Shown here: one piece after another, positions 28,065 to 37,636 of the stretch
How positions within the stretch are numbered: the stretch's first letter is position 1
Layout of the letters: every line of letters begins with the position of its first letter
Assembly (NCBI GenBank): GCA_002842875.1
Contig: PHEF01000002.1
Span: 1 to 64,000 of the forward strand
Direction: 5' to 3'
DNA length: 64,000 nt
DNA from: Alphaproteobacteria bacterium HGW-Alphaproteobacteria-3
GTDB taxonomy: Bacteria; Pseudomonadota; Alphaproteobacteria; Parvibaculales; Parvibaculaceae
Made by a program: the position numbers and the translations under genes
Notes under the pieces: model-generated
The model's database searches: none
What the model saw: the letters and a program-made list of their open reading frames with translations, nothing else
Told to the model about the DNA's origin: nothing

Positions 28065-30413
28065 ATGGTACCGACAGATCAAATACACGAAGCCGGCCAG
28101 GGCCGTGCGGGAAGCTGGGAAGGACGGCTGTGGCAGCTTGTGAACCGCCGCCGCTTTTCCACGACCTTTTCGATCGGTCTGGTGGTCGCCGCAATCTGCC
28201 TCGGCTCCTTCACCTACATGCTGCTGACCGGGCTGACGTCCTTCTCCCCGACGAGGCCCGTTCTCATCTCCCTGCTGCTGGCGAACCTCGTCGTCGTTCT
28301 TGTCCTTTTCGCGCTCATCTTCTGGCGCCTGGTCCGGGTCATTCTCGCGCGCGTCAGCGGCACGACGGGCGCGAAGCTGCACGCGCGCCTGGTGACGATG
28401 TTCGCGGTTGTCGCGGTCATGCCGGCGATCATCGTCGCCGTCTTTGCGGCCGTGACGCTCAATCGCGGCCTCGATACCTGGTTCGGCGAACGCGCGCAAC
28501 TCATCATCTCCAACGCGGAGACGGTCGCCGAGGCCTATCTGAACGAACACAGGCAAGTGCTTCGCGGCGACACACTCGCCATGGCCACCGACATCGAGCG
28601 CGAGGGCTCGTCCCTCCTTTCCGACCCCGCCCATTTCCACCGCCTGATAACCGGCCAGATGCGTCTGCGGTCGCTGCACGGCGCCTATGTCATCAAGTCG
28701 GACGGCCGCATCCTGGCGAAGGCGCGCGGAAGTGTCGACGTCGGTATGCCGGTGGAAGACCATTTCGACGTGGCGCGAAAGGACGACGTGGCGCTCTTCA
28801 TCGTCGAGGACCACAACCAGATCAGGGCGCTCGTGGCGCTGCCCTCGCTTGAGGATACCTACCTTTATGTGGCCCGCTTCGTGGATGCGAAAGTTCTCGA
28901 ACATCTTGCCCAGACGCGGGCGGCGGTCACCGAGTACGAAAGTCTCGAAACCCGCCGCAACCAGTTCCAGATCACCTTCGGGCTCATCTATGTCACCGTG
29001 GCGCTGATCACGCTTCTGGCGGCGATCTGGCTTGGCCTGTGGGCGGCGAACAGGATCGTCGATCCGATTTCCCGGCTGGTGCGGGCAGCCGAGCGGGTGA
29101 GCGTCGGCGACCTGCGGGCGCGCGTCCCCGTGAGCGGCACGGGCGACGAACTTGACACGCTCAGCGGCGCCTTCAACCGCATGACGAGTCAGCTCGAAAG
29201 CCAGCGCAACGATCTGATCGAAGCGAACCATCAGCTCGACGAACGCCGCCAGTTCACCGAGGCGGTGCTTTCCGGCGTGAGCGCCGGCGTGCTTGGTCTC
29301 GACAATGAAGGCCGCGTGACGCACGCCAACCGCGCGGCACTGCGTTTCTTCGGCTTCACGGAAGCAAATCTTCTGGGCAAGGCGCTTGCGGCGGGTATTC
29401 CCGAAATGGCGCCGGCGGTTGCCGACGCCCGTGCACACCCGGACCGCACCGCGCAGGCTCAGGTCATCGTTCCGGAAGGCGGGCAGGATCGCACGCTCAA
29501 CGTGCGGGTGACGCGCGAGATGACGGATTCCGGTCAAGGCGGTTTTGTGCTCACATTCGACGACATTACCGAACTCGTCAGGGCCCAGCGCACCTCCGCC
29601 TGGGCCGATATTGCGCGGCGCATCGCGCATGAAATCAAGAACCCGCTGACGCCGATTCAGTTGTCGGCGGAGCGTCTGCGCCGGAAATACGGCAAGGAGA
29701 TCACATCCGACCCGGATATCTTCGAGCAATGCACGCAGACCATCATCAGGCAGGTCGGCGACATTGGCCGCATGGTGGACGAGTTCTCGTCCTTCGCCCG
29801 CATGCCGACCGCGTCTTTCAAACAGCTCGACCTGAATGAGATACTGCGTCAGGCAGTCTTCCTTCAGCGGATCGGCCACCCCGAGATCGAATACGATCTC
29901 GCATTGCCGGAAGAGCCCACCATCGTCGAATGCGACGGACGGCTCGTTAGTCAGGCGCTGACGAATATCCTGAAAAACGCCGCGGAGGCGATCCGCGGAC
30001 ACGATAGCGGAGAAGACGAGGACGATGCGGAAGCGCCGCGCGCGTTCGAGGGGAAGATCGGCCGCATCCGGCTGACCATTCTTCCCGATGAGAACAGCGT
30101 CACGATCGTGGCGACGGATTCAGGCTGCGGACTGCCGGACAACAACAGGTCCCGGCTGACCGAACCTTATATGACGACGCATGCGAAAGGTACGGGACTT
30201 GGACTCGCGATCGTCAACAAGGTGATGGAAGACCACGCAGGAGAGCTGGTGCTGGAAGACGCCCCGGCAGACGAAGGGTGGGAGAGCGGCGCCCGTGTGC
30301 GTCTCGTCTTCCCCCGCCGGCGCCACGCCGAGAGTAGTGGAAGACATGGAAAAACGCGCAACGACGAAGACGTTGCCGGCGATGCAAGCGAAGAGGCTGT
30401 TAATGGCGTCTGA
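28065..30413 (+). CDS. ntrY: Membrane sensor histidine kinase NtrY
   Basis: 782 residues. N-terminal membrane segments (about 38-60, 70-95 and 115-135), a sensor region, another membrane segment near 305-325, then HAMP (ANRIVDPISRLVRAAERVSVGD), PAS (TEAVLSGVSAGVLGLDNEG), His box [22 protein letters not shown], and ATPase boxes ILKNAAEAI and GTGLGLAIV. Partner of NtrX in nitrogen, redox and envelope regulation. ATG 28065 follows AGGAACGGGC. The IS lies upstream, so its own promoter or read-through from the IS must drive it. Its 3' end overlaps ntrX. Confidence 0.95.
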   Translation: MVPTDQIHEAGQGRAGSWEGRLWQLVNRRRFSTTFSIGLVVAAICLGSFTYMLLTGLTSFSPTRPVLISLLLANLVVVLVLFALIFWRLVRVILARVSGTTGAKLHARLVTMFAVVAVMPAIIVAVFAAVTLNRGLDTWFGERAQLIISNAETVAEAYLNEHRQVLRGDTLAMATDIEREGSSLLSDPAHFHRLITGQMRLRSLHGAYVIKSDGRILAKARGSVDVGMPVEDHFDVARKDDVALFIVEDHNQIRALVALPSLEDTYLYVARFVDAKVLEHLAQTRAAVTEYESLETRRNQFQITFGLIYVTVALITLLAAIWLGLWAANRIVDPISRLVRAAERVSVGDLRARVPVSGTGDELDTLSGAFNRMTSQLESQRNDLIEANHQLDERRQFTEAVLSGVSAGVLGLDNEGRVTHANRAALRFFGFTEANLLGKALAAGIPEMAPAVADARAHPDRTAQAQVIVPEGGQDRTLNVRVTREMTDSGQGGFVLTFDDITELVRAQRTSAWADIARRIAHEIKNPLTPIQLSAERLRRKYGKEITSDPDIFEQCTQTIIRQVGDIGRMVDEFSSFARMPTASFKQLDLNEILRQAVFLQRIGHPEIEYDLALPEEPTIVECDGRLVSQALTNILKNAAEAIRGHDSGEDEDDAEAPRAFEGKIGRIRLTILPDENSVTIVATDSGCGLPDNNRSRLTEPYMTTHAKGTGLGLAIVNKVMEDHAGELVLEDAPADEGWESGARVRLVFPRRRHAESSGRHGKTRNDEDVAGDASEEAVNGV

Positions 30414-31797
30414 TATTCTGATAGTCGACGATGAAACCGATATTCGAGAATTGATATCGGGCATCCTGAACGACGAGGGCTACGACACGCGCAATGCGGG
30501 CGACAGCGACCGGGCGCTTGCCGCAATCGAGGCGCGCCGTCCGGGCCTTGTCGTTCTCGACATCTGGCTCCAGGGCAGCAGGCTCGACGGTCTGGAACTG
30601 CTCGATGTGATCCGTGAGCGTCATCCGGATTTGCCGGTCATCATCATCAGCGGCCACGGCAACATCGAAACGGCCGTCTCCGCCATCAAGCAGGGCGCCT
30701 ACGACTTCATCGAAAAGCCGTTCAAGGCGGACAGGCTGATCCTCGTCGTGCAACGCGCGATCGAGGCCTTCCGGCTGCGCCGTGAAAACAGCGAGCTGCG
30801 CGTGCGCGTAGGCGACGATACGTCGCTCATCGGTGCATCGCCTGCGATCGCGCAGGTCCGTCAGACCGTGGACAAGGTGGCGCCGACGAACAGCCGGGTG
30901 CTGATTTCCGGGCCTGCGGGATCTGGCAAGGAGGTCGTCGCGCGGCTGCTGCATGCACGCTCCCGCCGATCCAGCCATTCCTTCGTCGCCCTCAACGCCG
31001 CGAACATGGCGCCCGAACGCATGGAGATTGAACTCTTCGGAACCGAGGAAAGTGCGTCGGGCCCGCGCAAGGTCGGCGTATTCGAGCAGGCACATGGCGG
31101 CACGCTCTTCCTCGATGAAGTGTCGGAAATGCCGGTTGAGACGCAGAGCAAAATTCTTCGCGTCCTGGTCGACCAGACCTTCGAACGGGTAGGCGGCGGC
31201 GCGCGCGTGAAGGTGGATGTGCGCGTCGTTTCCTCGTCGAGCCGGGATCTCCTCGATGAAATATCGAAGGGGCGTTTCCGGGAAGACCTCTATCATCGCC
31301 TGAATGTCGTCCCGATCGTTGTGCCGCCGCTTGCCGCGCGCCGCGAGGACATTCCGCTTCTCGTGGAACACTTCATGGGGTTGATCTCCAATGCGACCGG
31401 CCTGCCGGCGCGGCGTGTCTCCGACGATGCGATGGCCGCGTTGCAGGCTCATGACTGGCCGGGAAACGTTCGTCAGTTGCGGAACAATATCGAACGCCTT
31501 CTGATCCTCTCCTCCGGGGATCCGAGCGCGATGGTGACGGCCGACATGCTTCCGGCGGAAGTCGGTGCCTCCGCCCAGATGACGGTGAACGGGGCGGGGG
31601 GAGAGCACATCATGGCGCTGCCGTTGCGGGAGGCGCGCGAAACTTTCGAGCGCGAATACCTGATGGCCCAGATCAGCCGCTTCGGCGGCAACATTTCGCG
31701 GACGGCGGCTTTCATCGGCATGGAGCGTTCCGCGCTTCACCGCAAGCTGAAGTCGCTTGGCGTCGCGGCGGCCAACCGTCCGGACGTACTGGCCTGA
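30403..31797 (+). CDS. ntrX: Response regulator NtrX
   Basis: 464 residues from ATG 30403 (AGAGG 7 bases upstream; overlaps the ntrY end). Receiver with Asp53 (LVVLDIWLQGS), AAA+ domain with Walker A GPAGSGKE (170-177), and a C-terminal Fis-type HTH (GGNISRTAAFIGMERSALHRKL). The sigma-54 contact motif GAFTGA is missing; the equivalent stretch reads about TEESASGP. This fits NtrX-type regulators thought not to act as classical sigma-54 activators. Confidence 0.95.
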   Translation: MASDILIVDDETDIRELISGILNDEGYDTRNAGDSDRALAAIEARRPGLVVLDIWLQGSRLDGLELLDVIRERHPDLPVIIISGHGNIETAVSAIKQGAYDFIEKPFKADRLILVVQRAIEAFRLRRENSELRVRVGDDTSLIGASPAIAQVRQTVDKVAPTNSRVLISGPAGSGKEVVARLLHARSRRSSHSFVALNAANMAPERMEIELFGTEESASGPRKVGVFEQAHGGTLFLDEVSEMPVETQSKILRVLVDQTFERVGGGARVKVDVRVVSSSSRDLLDEISKGRFREDLYHRLNVVPIVVPPLAARREDIPLLVEHFMGLISNATGLPARRVSDDAMAALQAHDWPGNVRQLRNNIERLLILSSGDPSAMVTADMLPAEVGASAQMTVNGAGGEHIMALPLREARETFEREYLMAQISRFGGNISRTAAFIGMERSALHRKLKSLGVAAANRPDVLA

Positions 31798-31834
31798 TCC
31801 ATCCGACGATGCGTAAAAACGGGAACTCCTCATC

Positions 31835-33211
31835 ATGAAGGTAATTGTCTGCGGGGCCGGGCAGGTGGGCTTCGGCATCGCGCGCCAGCTCGCTTCCGAG
31901 CAGAACGACGTGACGGTGATCGACCAGTCGCCGCAACTCGTTCACCAGATTTCCGACACGCTCGACGTTCGCGCCATCGTCGGGCACGGCGCACATCCCG
32001 ACGTTCTGGAGCGTGCGGGAGCCGCCTCCGCCGACATGCTCATTGCCGTCACCTTTCATGACGAAGTGAACATGATTGCCTGCCAGGTCGCGCATTCGGT
32101 CTTCAATGTACCCACGAAGATCGCGCGCGTCCGTTCCCAGAGCTACCTGCAGCCGGGGTTCCAGGATCTCTTCGCGCAGGATCACCTGCCGATCGACGTC
32201 ATCATTTCGCCCGAACTCGAAGTCGGCAAGGCGGTCCTGCGTCGCCTCGCGGTGCCGGGCGCCTTCGACATTCTCAGCTTTGCCGACGGCAAGGTGAACG
32301 TGGTCGGCGTGACGCTTGAGGAAGACTGCCCGATCGCGAACACGCCGCTGCGCCAGTTGACAGATCTTTTCCCGGATCTTCGTTCCCGGGTGGTCGGCAT
32401 CGTTCGTAACGGCGAACTTTTCGTGCCCCAGAGCGACGACCCCATGCTCGTCGGCGATGAAGCTTATTTTGCCTCGGATGTGCGCGACGTTCGCCGCACG
32501 CTCGGCATCTTCGGCCACGAGGAAGTCGCCGCCCGGCGCATCATCATCGTCGGCGCGGGCAATATCGGTCTCCATGTCGCTCACGAGCTGGAGACAAACC
32601 ATCCCGGCACGCGCGTGAAACTTATCGAAAGCGACCGCGAGAAGGCGGTTCAGGCCGCCGACCGGTTGAAGCGTTCGATCGTGTTGCACGGCAGCGGCCT
32701 CGATCCCGAGCTCCTGCAGGAGGCGGGCATCGCGGAAACGGAAACGCTTGTCACGCTCACGAACAGCGACCAGACGAACATTCTCTCCTGCGTTGTGGCC
32801 AAGCGCGAAGGCTGCCAGCGGACCATGGCGCTCATCAACAACAACACCTATGCGCCGCTGATGCGCTCGCTCGGCATCGACGCCTTCATCAACCCGCGCG
32901 GCGCCACTGTCTCCACCGTCTTGCAGCATGTCCGCCGCGGCCGTATTCGCGGCCTGCAATCCGTGCATGACGGCGCCGCCGAGGTGATCGAGGCCGAAGC
33001 GCTCGAAACCTCGACCCTCGTGGGCAAGCCGCTGCGCGAGGTGAACCTGCCGGACGGCATCCTCGTCGGCGCGGTCATCCGGAACGACGAAGTCATCATT
33101 CCCCGTGGCGGCACCGAGATCGAGGCCGGGGACCGCGTCGTTCTCTTCGCCCGCTCCGATCAGGTGAGGAAGGTGGAACAGATGTTCCGCGTCAGCCTCG
33201 AATTCTTCTGA
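31835..33211 (+). CDS. trkA: Trk potassium uptake regulatory subunit TrkA
   Basis: 458 residues: two repeats, each an NAD-binding Rossmann unit (start MKVIVCGAGQVGFGIA; second unit IIIVGAGNIGLHVA) followed by a TrkA_C domain. Peripheral cytoplasmic subunit that gates Trk potassium channels. 37 bases after ntrX, in the conserved ntr-trkA-hfq block. Confidence 0.96.
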   Translation: MKVIVCGAGQVGFGIARQLASEQNDVTVIDQSPQLVHQISDTLDVRAIVGHGAHPDVLERAGAASADMLIAVTFHDEVNMIACQVAHSVFNVPTKIARVRSQSYLQPGFQDLFAQDHLPIDVIISPELEVGKAVLRRLAVPGAFDILSFADGKVNVVGVTLEEDCPIANTPLRQLTDLFPDLRSRVVGIVRNGELFVPQSDDPMLVGDEAYFASDVRDVRRTLGIFGHEEVAARRIIIVGAGNIGLHVAHELETNHPGTRVKLIESDREKAVQAADRLKRSIVLHGSGLDPELLQEAGIAETETLVTLTNSDQTNILSCVVAKREGCQRTMALINNNTYAPLMRSLGIDAFINPRGATVSTVLQHVRRGRIRGLQSVHDGAAEVIEAEALETSTLVGKPLREVNLPDGILVGAVIRNDEVIIPRGGTEIEAGDRVVLFARSDQVRKVEQMFRVSLEFF

Positions 33212-33227
33212 GCCAAAGGAACGTCCC

Positions 33228-34082
33228 TTGTCGCGCATCGCCTATGTCAACGGCCGCTATCTCCGCCACGCGGAAGCGAGCGTTCACATCGAGGACCGCG
33301 GATATCAATTCGCGGACGGAATCTACGAGGTTTGCGGTATTCGCGGCGGCAAGCTCAGGGACGAGAGGCTCCATCTCGAACGGCTGCAGCGCTCTCTCCG
33401 CGAACTGCGAATGGATATGCCCGTCTCCCTTTCCGCGCTGAAGGTCATTCTTCGCGAAGTGGTCCGGCGCAACCGCATTGCGAACGGCATGGTCTATTTC
33501 CAGGTGACGCGCGGCGTCGCCCCGCGCGACCATCCCTTTCCGGCAGACGCGCAGGCATCGCTCGTCGTCACCGCCAAACGGCTCAACGAGGCGCGTGTGG
33601 CGGTCTCGGTCACCAGGGGCGTCGATGTGGTGACCATGCCCGACCAGCGCTGGGCGCGCCGCGACATCAAATCCGTCGCACTCTTGCCCAACGTGCTCGC
33701 AAAGCAGGCGGCGCGCGAGGCGGGGGCCTACGAGGCCTGGCTCGTCGACAGGGAAGGTTTCGTCACCGAGGGCGCCTCGACGAATGCCTGGATTGTGGAC
33801 AGGGAAGGGCGGCTCATCACGCGGCCGGAGGGGCCGGACATCCTGAGCGGTGTGACGCGCAGCGTCCTGCTGCGTGCCGCAAGGGCCGAGGGGGTGGAGG
33901 TCGTGGAGCGGCCCTTCACGCCCGAAGAGGCAAAATCCGCGCGCGAGGCCTTTATCAGCGCCTCATCGGCCATCATCATCCCGGTGGTCCGCATCGACGG
34001 CCACCCCGTCGGCAATGCCGCTCCCGGCTCGACGACGCTCCGCCTGCGCGAGGCCTATGGCCGGATTGGCGAGCTTTCCTGA
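33228..34082 (+). CDS. D-amino-acid aminotransferase-like PLP enzyme
   Basis: 284 residues from TTG 33228 with AAAGGA upstream. Fold-type IV aminotransferase: YVNGRYLRHAEASVHIEDRGYQFADGIYEV at the N-terminus, PLP lysine in RRDIKSVALLPNVLAKQAA, and EGASTNAWIVD. Resembles D-alanine aminotransferase, found at this locus in many alphaproteobacteria. Branched-chain aminotransferase-like activity is possible. Confidence 0.88.
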   Translation: MSRIAYVNGRYLRHAEASVHIEDRGYQFADGIYEVCGIRGGKLRDERLHLERLQRSLRELRMDMPVSLSALKVILREVVRRNRIANGMVYFQVTRGVAPRDHPFPADAQASLVVTAKRLNEARVAVSVTRGVDVVTMPDQRWARRDIKSVALLPNVLAKQAAREAGAYEAWLVDREGFVTEGASTNAWIVDREGRLITRPEGPDILSGVTRSVLLRAARAEGVEVVERPFTPEEAKSAREAFISASSAIIIPVVRIDGHPVGNAAPGSTTLRLREAYGRIGELS

Positions 34083-34134
34083 CGGCGGTCCCGCCAAACG
34101 GCCCCGAAAACCGATAAATTCGCCGTGAATGCAT

Positions 34135-34154
34135 GTGCGAAGTTAATTTCGCAC
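34135..34154 (+). repeat. Inverted repeat between dat-like gene and hfq
   Basis: GTGCGAA (34135-34141) and TTCGCAC (34148-34154), 6-base loop. No U-run follows. Possibly an operator or a weak structure in the hfq leader. The 216-base gap 34083-34298 also holds the minus-strand terminator-like hairpin and a GCCGGAC direct repeat (34174-34180 and 34242-34248). Confidence 0.35.
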
Positions 34155-34234
34155 TTGCAGCATAAGCTGAAAAGCCGGACTGTAACCGGGTCGAGCCGCA
34201 GCCCGCCGATCCCTTGTGGGGACGGGCGTGTGCC

Positions 34235-34268
34235 AAAAAAAGCCGGACCCGCGCGGCAAGTGTCCGGC
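34235..34268 (-). terminator. Minus-strand terminator-like hairpin in front of hfq
   Basis: GCCGGAC (34242-34248) pairs with GTCCGGC (34262-34268), and on the minus strand the stem is followed by seven T (34241-34235). On the plus strand there is no U-run. Both neighbouring genes are on the plus strand, so this would end an antisense transcript starting in or near hfq, or it acts as a leader hairpin. Confidence 0.5.
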
Positions 34269-34298
34269 CTCACTTAACGTCATAAATGGGGCCTACCC

Positions 34299-34547
34299 AT
34301 GAACGAGAAAACTCATAACTTGCAGGACACGTTCCTGAACCACGTTCGGAAGAACAAGACGACCCTCACCATCTTTCTGGTAAATGGCGTCAAGCTTCAG
34401 GGCGTAGTGACCTGGTTTGACAACTTTTGCGTGTTGTTGCGCCGGGACGGCCATTCGCAGCTCGTGTATAAGCATGCGATCTCGACCATTATGCCGGCCC
34501 AGCCCGTTCAACTGTTTGAAGCCGATGCCAATGGTGATGAGGCCTGA
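34299..34547 (+). CDS. hfq: RNA chaperone Hfq
   Basis: 82 residues. Sm1 motif ([26 protein letters not shown]) and Sm2 motif ([14 protein letters not shown]) complete; short C-terminal tail, as in alphaproteobacteria. Hexameric ring that pairs small RNAs with mRNAs. Standard place before hflX. Confidence 0.98.
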   Translation: MNEKTHNLQDTFLNHVRKNKTTLTIFLVNGVKLQGVVTWFDNFCVLLRRDGHSQLVYKHAISTIMPAQPVQLFEADANGDEA

Positions 34548-34573
34548 AGAGACCTCTGCCAAAAGAGCACTGA

Positions 34574-35992
34574 TTGACCGAAGAAACCACGGACACGACT
34601 GACCGCGCGCGCGGTGACAAGGACTTTCAGGTGAACCCGAAAGAGCCGACGCGGGCCTTTGTGCTCGTGCCCTGGCTGAAGTCGGCGGAACATCGGGCCA
34701 GGCGCGCGGGAACCGCCACGCGGTCTCAGGAGTCGCGGCTCGAAGAAGCCCTGGGGCTTGCCGGCGCCATTTCCCTCAATGTCGTTGGTTCGTCGGTCGT
34801 AACGCTCGTGCAGCGGCGTCCGGCGACACTGTTCGGCGAGGGCAAGGTCGAGGAGCTGAAGGGTCAGATCGCCGAACTGCGCGTCGAACTCGTCATCGTC
34901 GACGGCCCCCTCGGTCCCGGTCAGCAGCGAAACCTCGAACGCGCCTGGAACGTCAAGGTGCTCGATCGCACCGGCCTCATTCTGGAAATCTTCGGCGAAC
35001 GCGCGCGGACGCGGGAAGGCACGCTGCAGGTCGAACTCGCGCATCTGAACTACCAGAAGAGCCGTCTCGTCCGAAGCTGGACCCATCTCGAACGTCAGCG
35101 CGGCGGCTTCGGCTTTCTCGGCGGCCCTGGCGAAACCCAGATCGAGGCCGACCGCCGCGTGATTCAGGAGCGCATCACCAAGATCGAGCGCCAGCTCGAA
35201 ACCGTGAAGCGCACCCGCCAGCTCCACCGGAAGACAAGACGCGAGGCGCCTTATCCGGTCGTCGCCCTTGTCGGATACACCAATGCCGGCAAGTCGACGC
35301 TCTTCAACCGGTTGACGGAAGCCGGCGTCTTCGCCGAGAACCTCCTTTTCGCGACGCTCGATCCGACGATGCGCAGCCTCCTCCTGCCAAGCGGCCGCAA
35401 GATCATCCTGTCCGACACCGTCGGTTTCATTTCCGATCTCCCGACCCATCTCGTCGCCGCGTTCCGCGCCACGCTCGAAGAAGTCCTCGAAGCCGAGGTG
35501 ATCCTGCATGTGCGCGATGCCGCGCACGAGGAAACGGACATCCAGAAGCGCGACGTCGAGGGGGTGCTGGCATCGCTCGGCGTCACAAGGGAGTCCACCG
35601 CGCAAAACAATCAGCATGTCGTCGACGTGCTGAACAAGATCGACCTGCTCGCCGGCGAAATGCACGACGCGGCCGTCAATCTGGCGCGGCGCGAGGCGCT
35701 CACCGTCGCCGTCTCCGCGCTGACGGGCGAGGGCACGCAGGAGCTTCTCGCCCTGATCGACAATCTCATCGTCGATGAGGAGCGGAGCGTCCGTTTCGAT
35801 CTGCGGCCGGAAGAGGGCGAGGCGATTGCCTGGCTTCATGCCAATGCGCATGTTCGCCACCGTGTGGATGGCGAGGACGGTATCGTTCACCTCGATCTTG
35901 GCCTCACGCCTCTTGCCGCTGGCCGTTTCGAGAAGCGCTTTCCCGATCTCTCGAAGCGTCTTGGCGAAGCCGCCATTCACGCGGCTGAATGA
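34574..35992 (+). CDS. hflX: Ribosome-associated GTPase HflX
   Basis: 472 residues from TTG 34574. An HflX N-terminal domain with GEGKVEELKGQI, then the glycine-rich ERQRGGFGFLGGPGETQIE loop, and a GTPase domain with P-loop GYTNAGKSTLFN, LSDTVGFI and NKID. Splits stalled ribosomes. The stop overlaps the next start as ATGA (35989-35992). Confidence 0.96.
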   Translation: MTEETTDTTDRARGDKDFQVNPKEPTRAFVLVPWLKSAEHRARRAGTATRSQESRLEEALGLAGAISLNVVGSSVVTLVQRRPATLFGEGKVEELKGQIAELRVELVIVDGPLGPGQQRNLERAWNVKVLDRTGLILEIFGERARTREGTLQVELAHLNYQKSRLVRSWTHLERQRGGFGFLGGPGETQIEADRRVIQERITKIERQLETVKRTRQLHRKTRREAPYPVVALVGYTNAGKSTLFNRLTEAGVFAENLLFATLDPTMRSLLLPSGRKIILSDTVGFISDLPTHLVAAFRATLEEVLEAEVILHVRDAAHEETDIQKRDVEGVLASLGVTRESTAQNNQHVVDVLNKIDLLAGEMHDAAVNLARREALTVAVSALTGEGTQELLALIDNLIVDEERSVRFDLRPEEGEAIAWLHANAHVRHRVDGEDGIVHLDLGLTPLAAGRFEKRFPDLSKRLGEAAIHAAE

Positions 35993-36822
35993 GCATGGAC
36001 GATCTCGCCGCTAAAGTTGCCGCGCTGATCGGGGAAGCGTCGGCCGGCATCGTCATGCCGCGCTTTCGCGCCCTTGCGGCGCACGAGGTCGAGGAAAAAT
36101 CGAAAGGTGACCTCGTAACCATCGCTGATCGCGAGGCGGAACTCTGGCTCGCGCCGAGGCTCGAAGCGCTGGTTCGCGGTTCGCGCGTGCTGGGCGAAGA
36201 GGCCGCGGCCGCGGACCCCGCGCTCCTTGCTCACCTCGACGACGACACGCCCCTCTGGACGGTGGACCCCGTGGACGGCACGGGAAACTTTGCCGCCGGC
36301 CGCGAGGCGTTCGGGCTCATGGTCTCGCTCGTCGAAGGCGGCGAAACGGTCCGCGCCTGGATCTATCTGCCGGTGATCGATGCGCTCGCTGTCAGCGAAC
36401 GCGGCGGCGGGGCCTTCTGGCACGACGCAGCCGGAAGCGTGCGGCTCGATGCCGGGGCAGCGCCGGCCGAACTCGCGGCGCAGACGGCGAGCTTCTATGT
36501 CCGCTTCATGCCGGATGACTGGAAATCCGGTATCGAAGCCCACGCGGCTGGCGTCGGCGCCACCACTTCGCTGCTCTGTTCCGCCTGGGACTACACGAAC
36601 GTGGCGCGCGGAAAACACGACTTCATCACCTATCACCGGATGCTGCCCTGGGATCACGCGCCGGGCACGCTGATCCTGCGCGAAGCCGGCGGCGTCGTCC
36701 GCGATATCGAAACGGAGTTGGACTACGCGCCGCGAGTGCTGAAAGGGCCGCATCTCGTCGCCCGCGACGAGGAGAGCTGGCAGAGGACCGCGCAACAGAT
36801 AAGAGCGAAACGCCGCCTCTAG
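35989..36822 (+). CDS. Inositol monophosphatase-family phosphatase
   Basis: 277 residues. Metal-site motifs DLVTIADREAE, LGEEAA, and WTVDPVDGTGNF are intact; the C-terminal motif reads WDYTNVARGK in place of WD-AAG. The family includes inositol-phosphatase (SuhB), CysQ and histidinol-phosphatase (HisN) activities; sequence alone does not separate them. Coupled to hflX, and its stop overlaps the stop of convergent mazG by three bases. Confidence 0.85.
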   Translation: MSMDDLAAKVAALIGEASAGIVMPRFRALAAHEVEEKSKGDLVTIADREAELWLAPRLEALVRGSRVLGEEAAAADPALLAHLDDDTPLWTVDPVDGTGNFAAGREAFGLMVSLVEGGETVRAWIYLPVIDALAVSERGGGAFWHDAAGSVRLDAGAAPAELAAQTASFYVRFMPDDWKSGIEAHAAGVGATTSLLCSAWDYTNVARGKHDFITYHRMLPWDHAPGTLILREAGGVVRDIETELDYAPRVLKGPHLVARDEESWQRTAQQIRAKRRL

Positions 36823-37625
36823 CGCTTCCGCTCTTCCGCCTTCGCCTCGTTCCAGAGCGCGTCCATTTCCTCAAGCGTGGACTGCTCCGGCGTCAGTCCT
36901 CGTTCGGCGAGCTTTTCCTCGATGCGGCCGAAGCGGCGGCGGAACTTCGCATTCGCGCGGCGCAGCGCCGCTTCCGGGTCCACCTTCATGTGCCGCGCAA
37001 GATTGGCATAGACGAACAGAAGGTCGCCCAATTCGTCCTCCAGCCGGTCGGCATCGCCGCCCTTGGCAACCTCCGCCGAAAGTTCGAGCATTTCCTCGTT
37101 GAGCTTGTCGATCACAAGCGAAGTGTCCGGCCAGTCGAAGCCGACGCGCGCAGCGCGGTTTTGAAGCTTGACGGCGCGGGCAAGCGCGGGCAGGGCAAGC
37201 GGCACATCGTCGAGAATGCTCGTCTGCGCAAGGCCTTTCGCCGCTTTCTCTTCCGCCTTGATTTCCTCCCAGCGTCCTTTCACGGCGCCTGCGCTGCGCT
37301 GTTCCTCGTCGCCGAAGACATGGGGATGCCGCCTTGTCATCTTTTCGCAGATCGCTTGCACGACGCCGGAAAAATCGAAACGGCCTTCTTCCTTCGCCAT
37401 CTGCGCGTGGAACACGACCTGCAAAAGGAGATCGCCAAGCTCGTCCTTGAGGTCATCCATGTTGCCGCGCTCGATCGCATCGGCAACCTCGTAAGCTTCC
37501 TCGATCGTGTAGGGCGCGATGCTTGCGAAATCCTGCTCGAGGTCCCACGGACAGCCCCCGTCCGGATCGCGCAAGCGCGCCATGATGTCGAGCAGCGCTT
37601 CGATCCCGCCTGATTCCCTGGACAC
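36819..37625 (-). CDS. mazG: Nucleoside triphosphate pyrophosphohydrolase MazG
   Basis: 268 residues with two MazG domains: the first with DPDGGCPWDLEQDFASIAPYTIEEAYEV and the EExxD-type motif ELGDLLLQVVFHA, the second with DKLNEEMLEL and ELGDLLFVYANLA. Hydrolyses non-canonical and cellular NTPs to NMP plus pyrophosphate. Convergent with the inositol-phosphatase-like gene. Confidence 0.95.
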   Translation of the reverse strand: MSRESGGIEALLDIMARLRDPDGGCPWDLEQDFASIAPYTIEEAYEVADAIERGNMDDLKDELGDLLLQVVFHAQMAKEEGRFDFSGVVQAICEKMTRRHPHVFGDEEQRSAGAVKGRWEEIKAEEKAAKGLAQTSILDDVPLALPALARAVKLQNRAARVGFDWPDTSLVIDKLNEEMLELSAEVAKGGDADRLEDELGDLLFVYANLARHMKVDPEAALRRANAKFRRRFGRIEEKLAERGLTPEQSTLEEMDALWNEAKAEERKR

Positions 37626-37636
37626 GAAAACCTGCC

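Noticed and set aside
27879-30002. 707-codon minus-strand frame opposite ntrY
   Set aside because: Low-complexity Arg/Asp/His composition and full overlap with the intact NtrY kinase.
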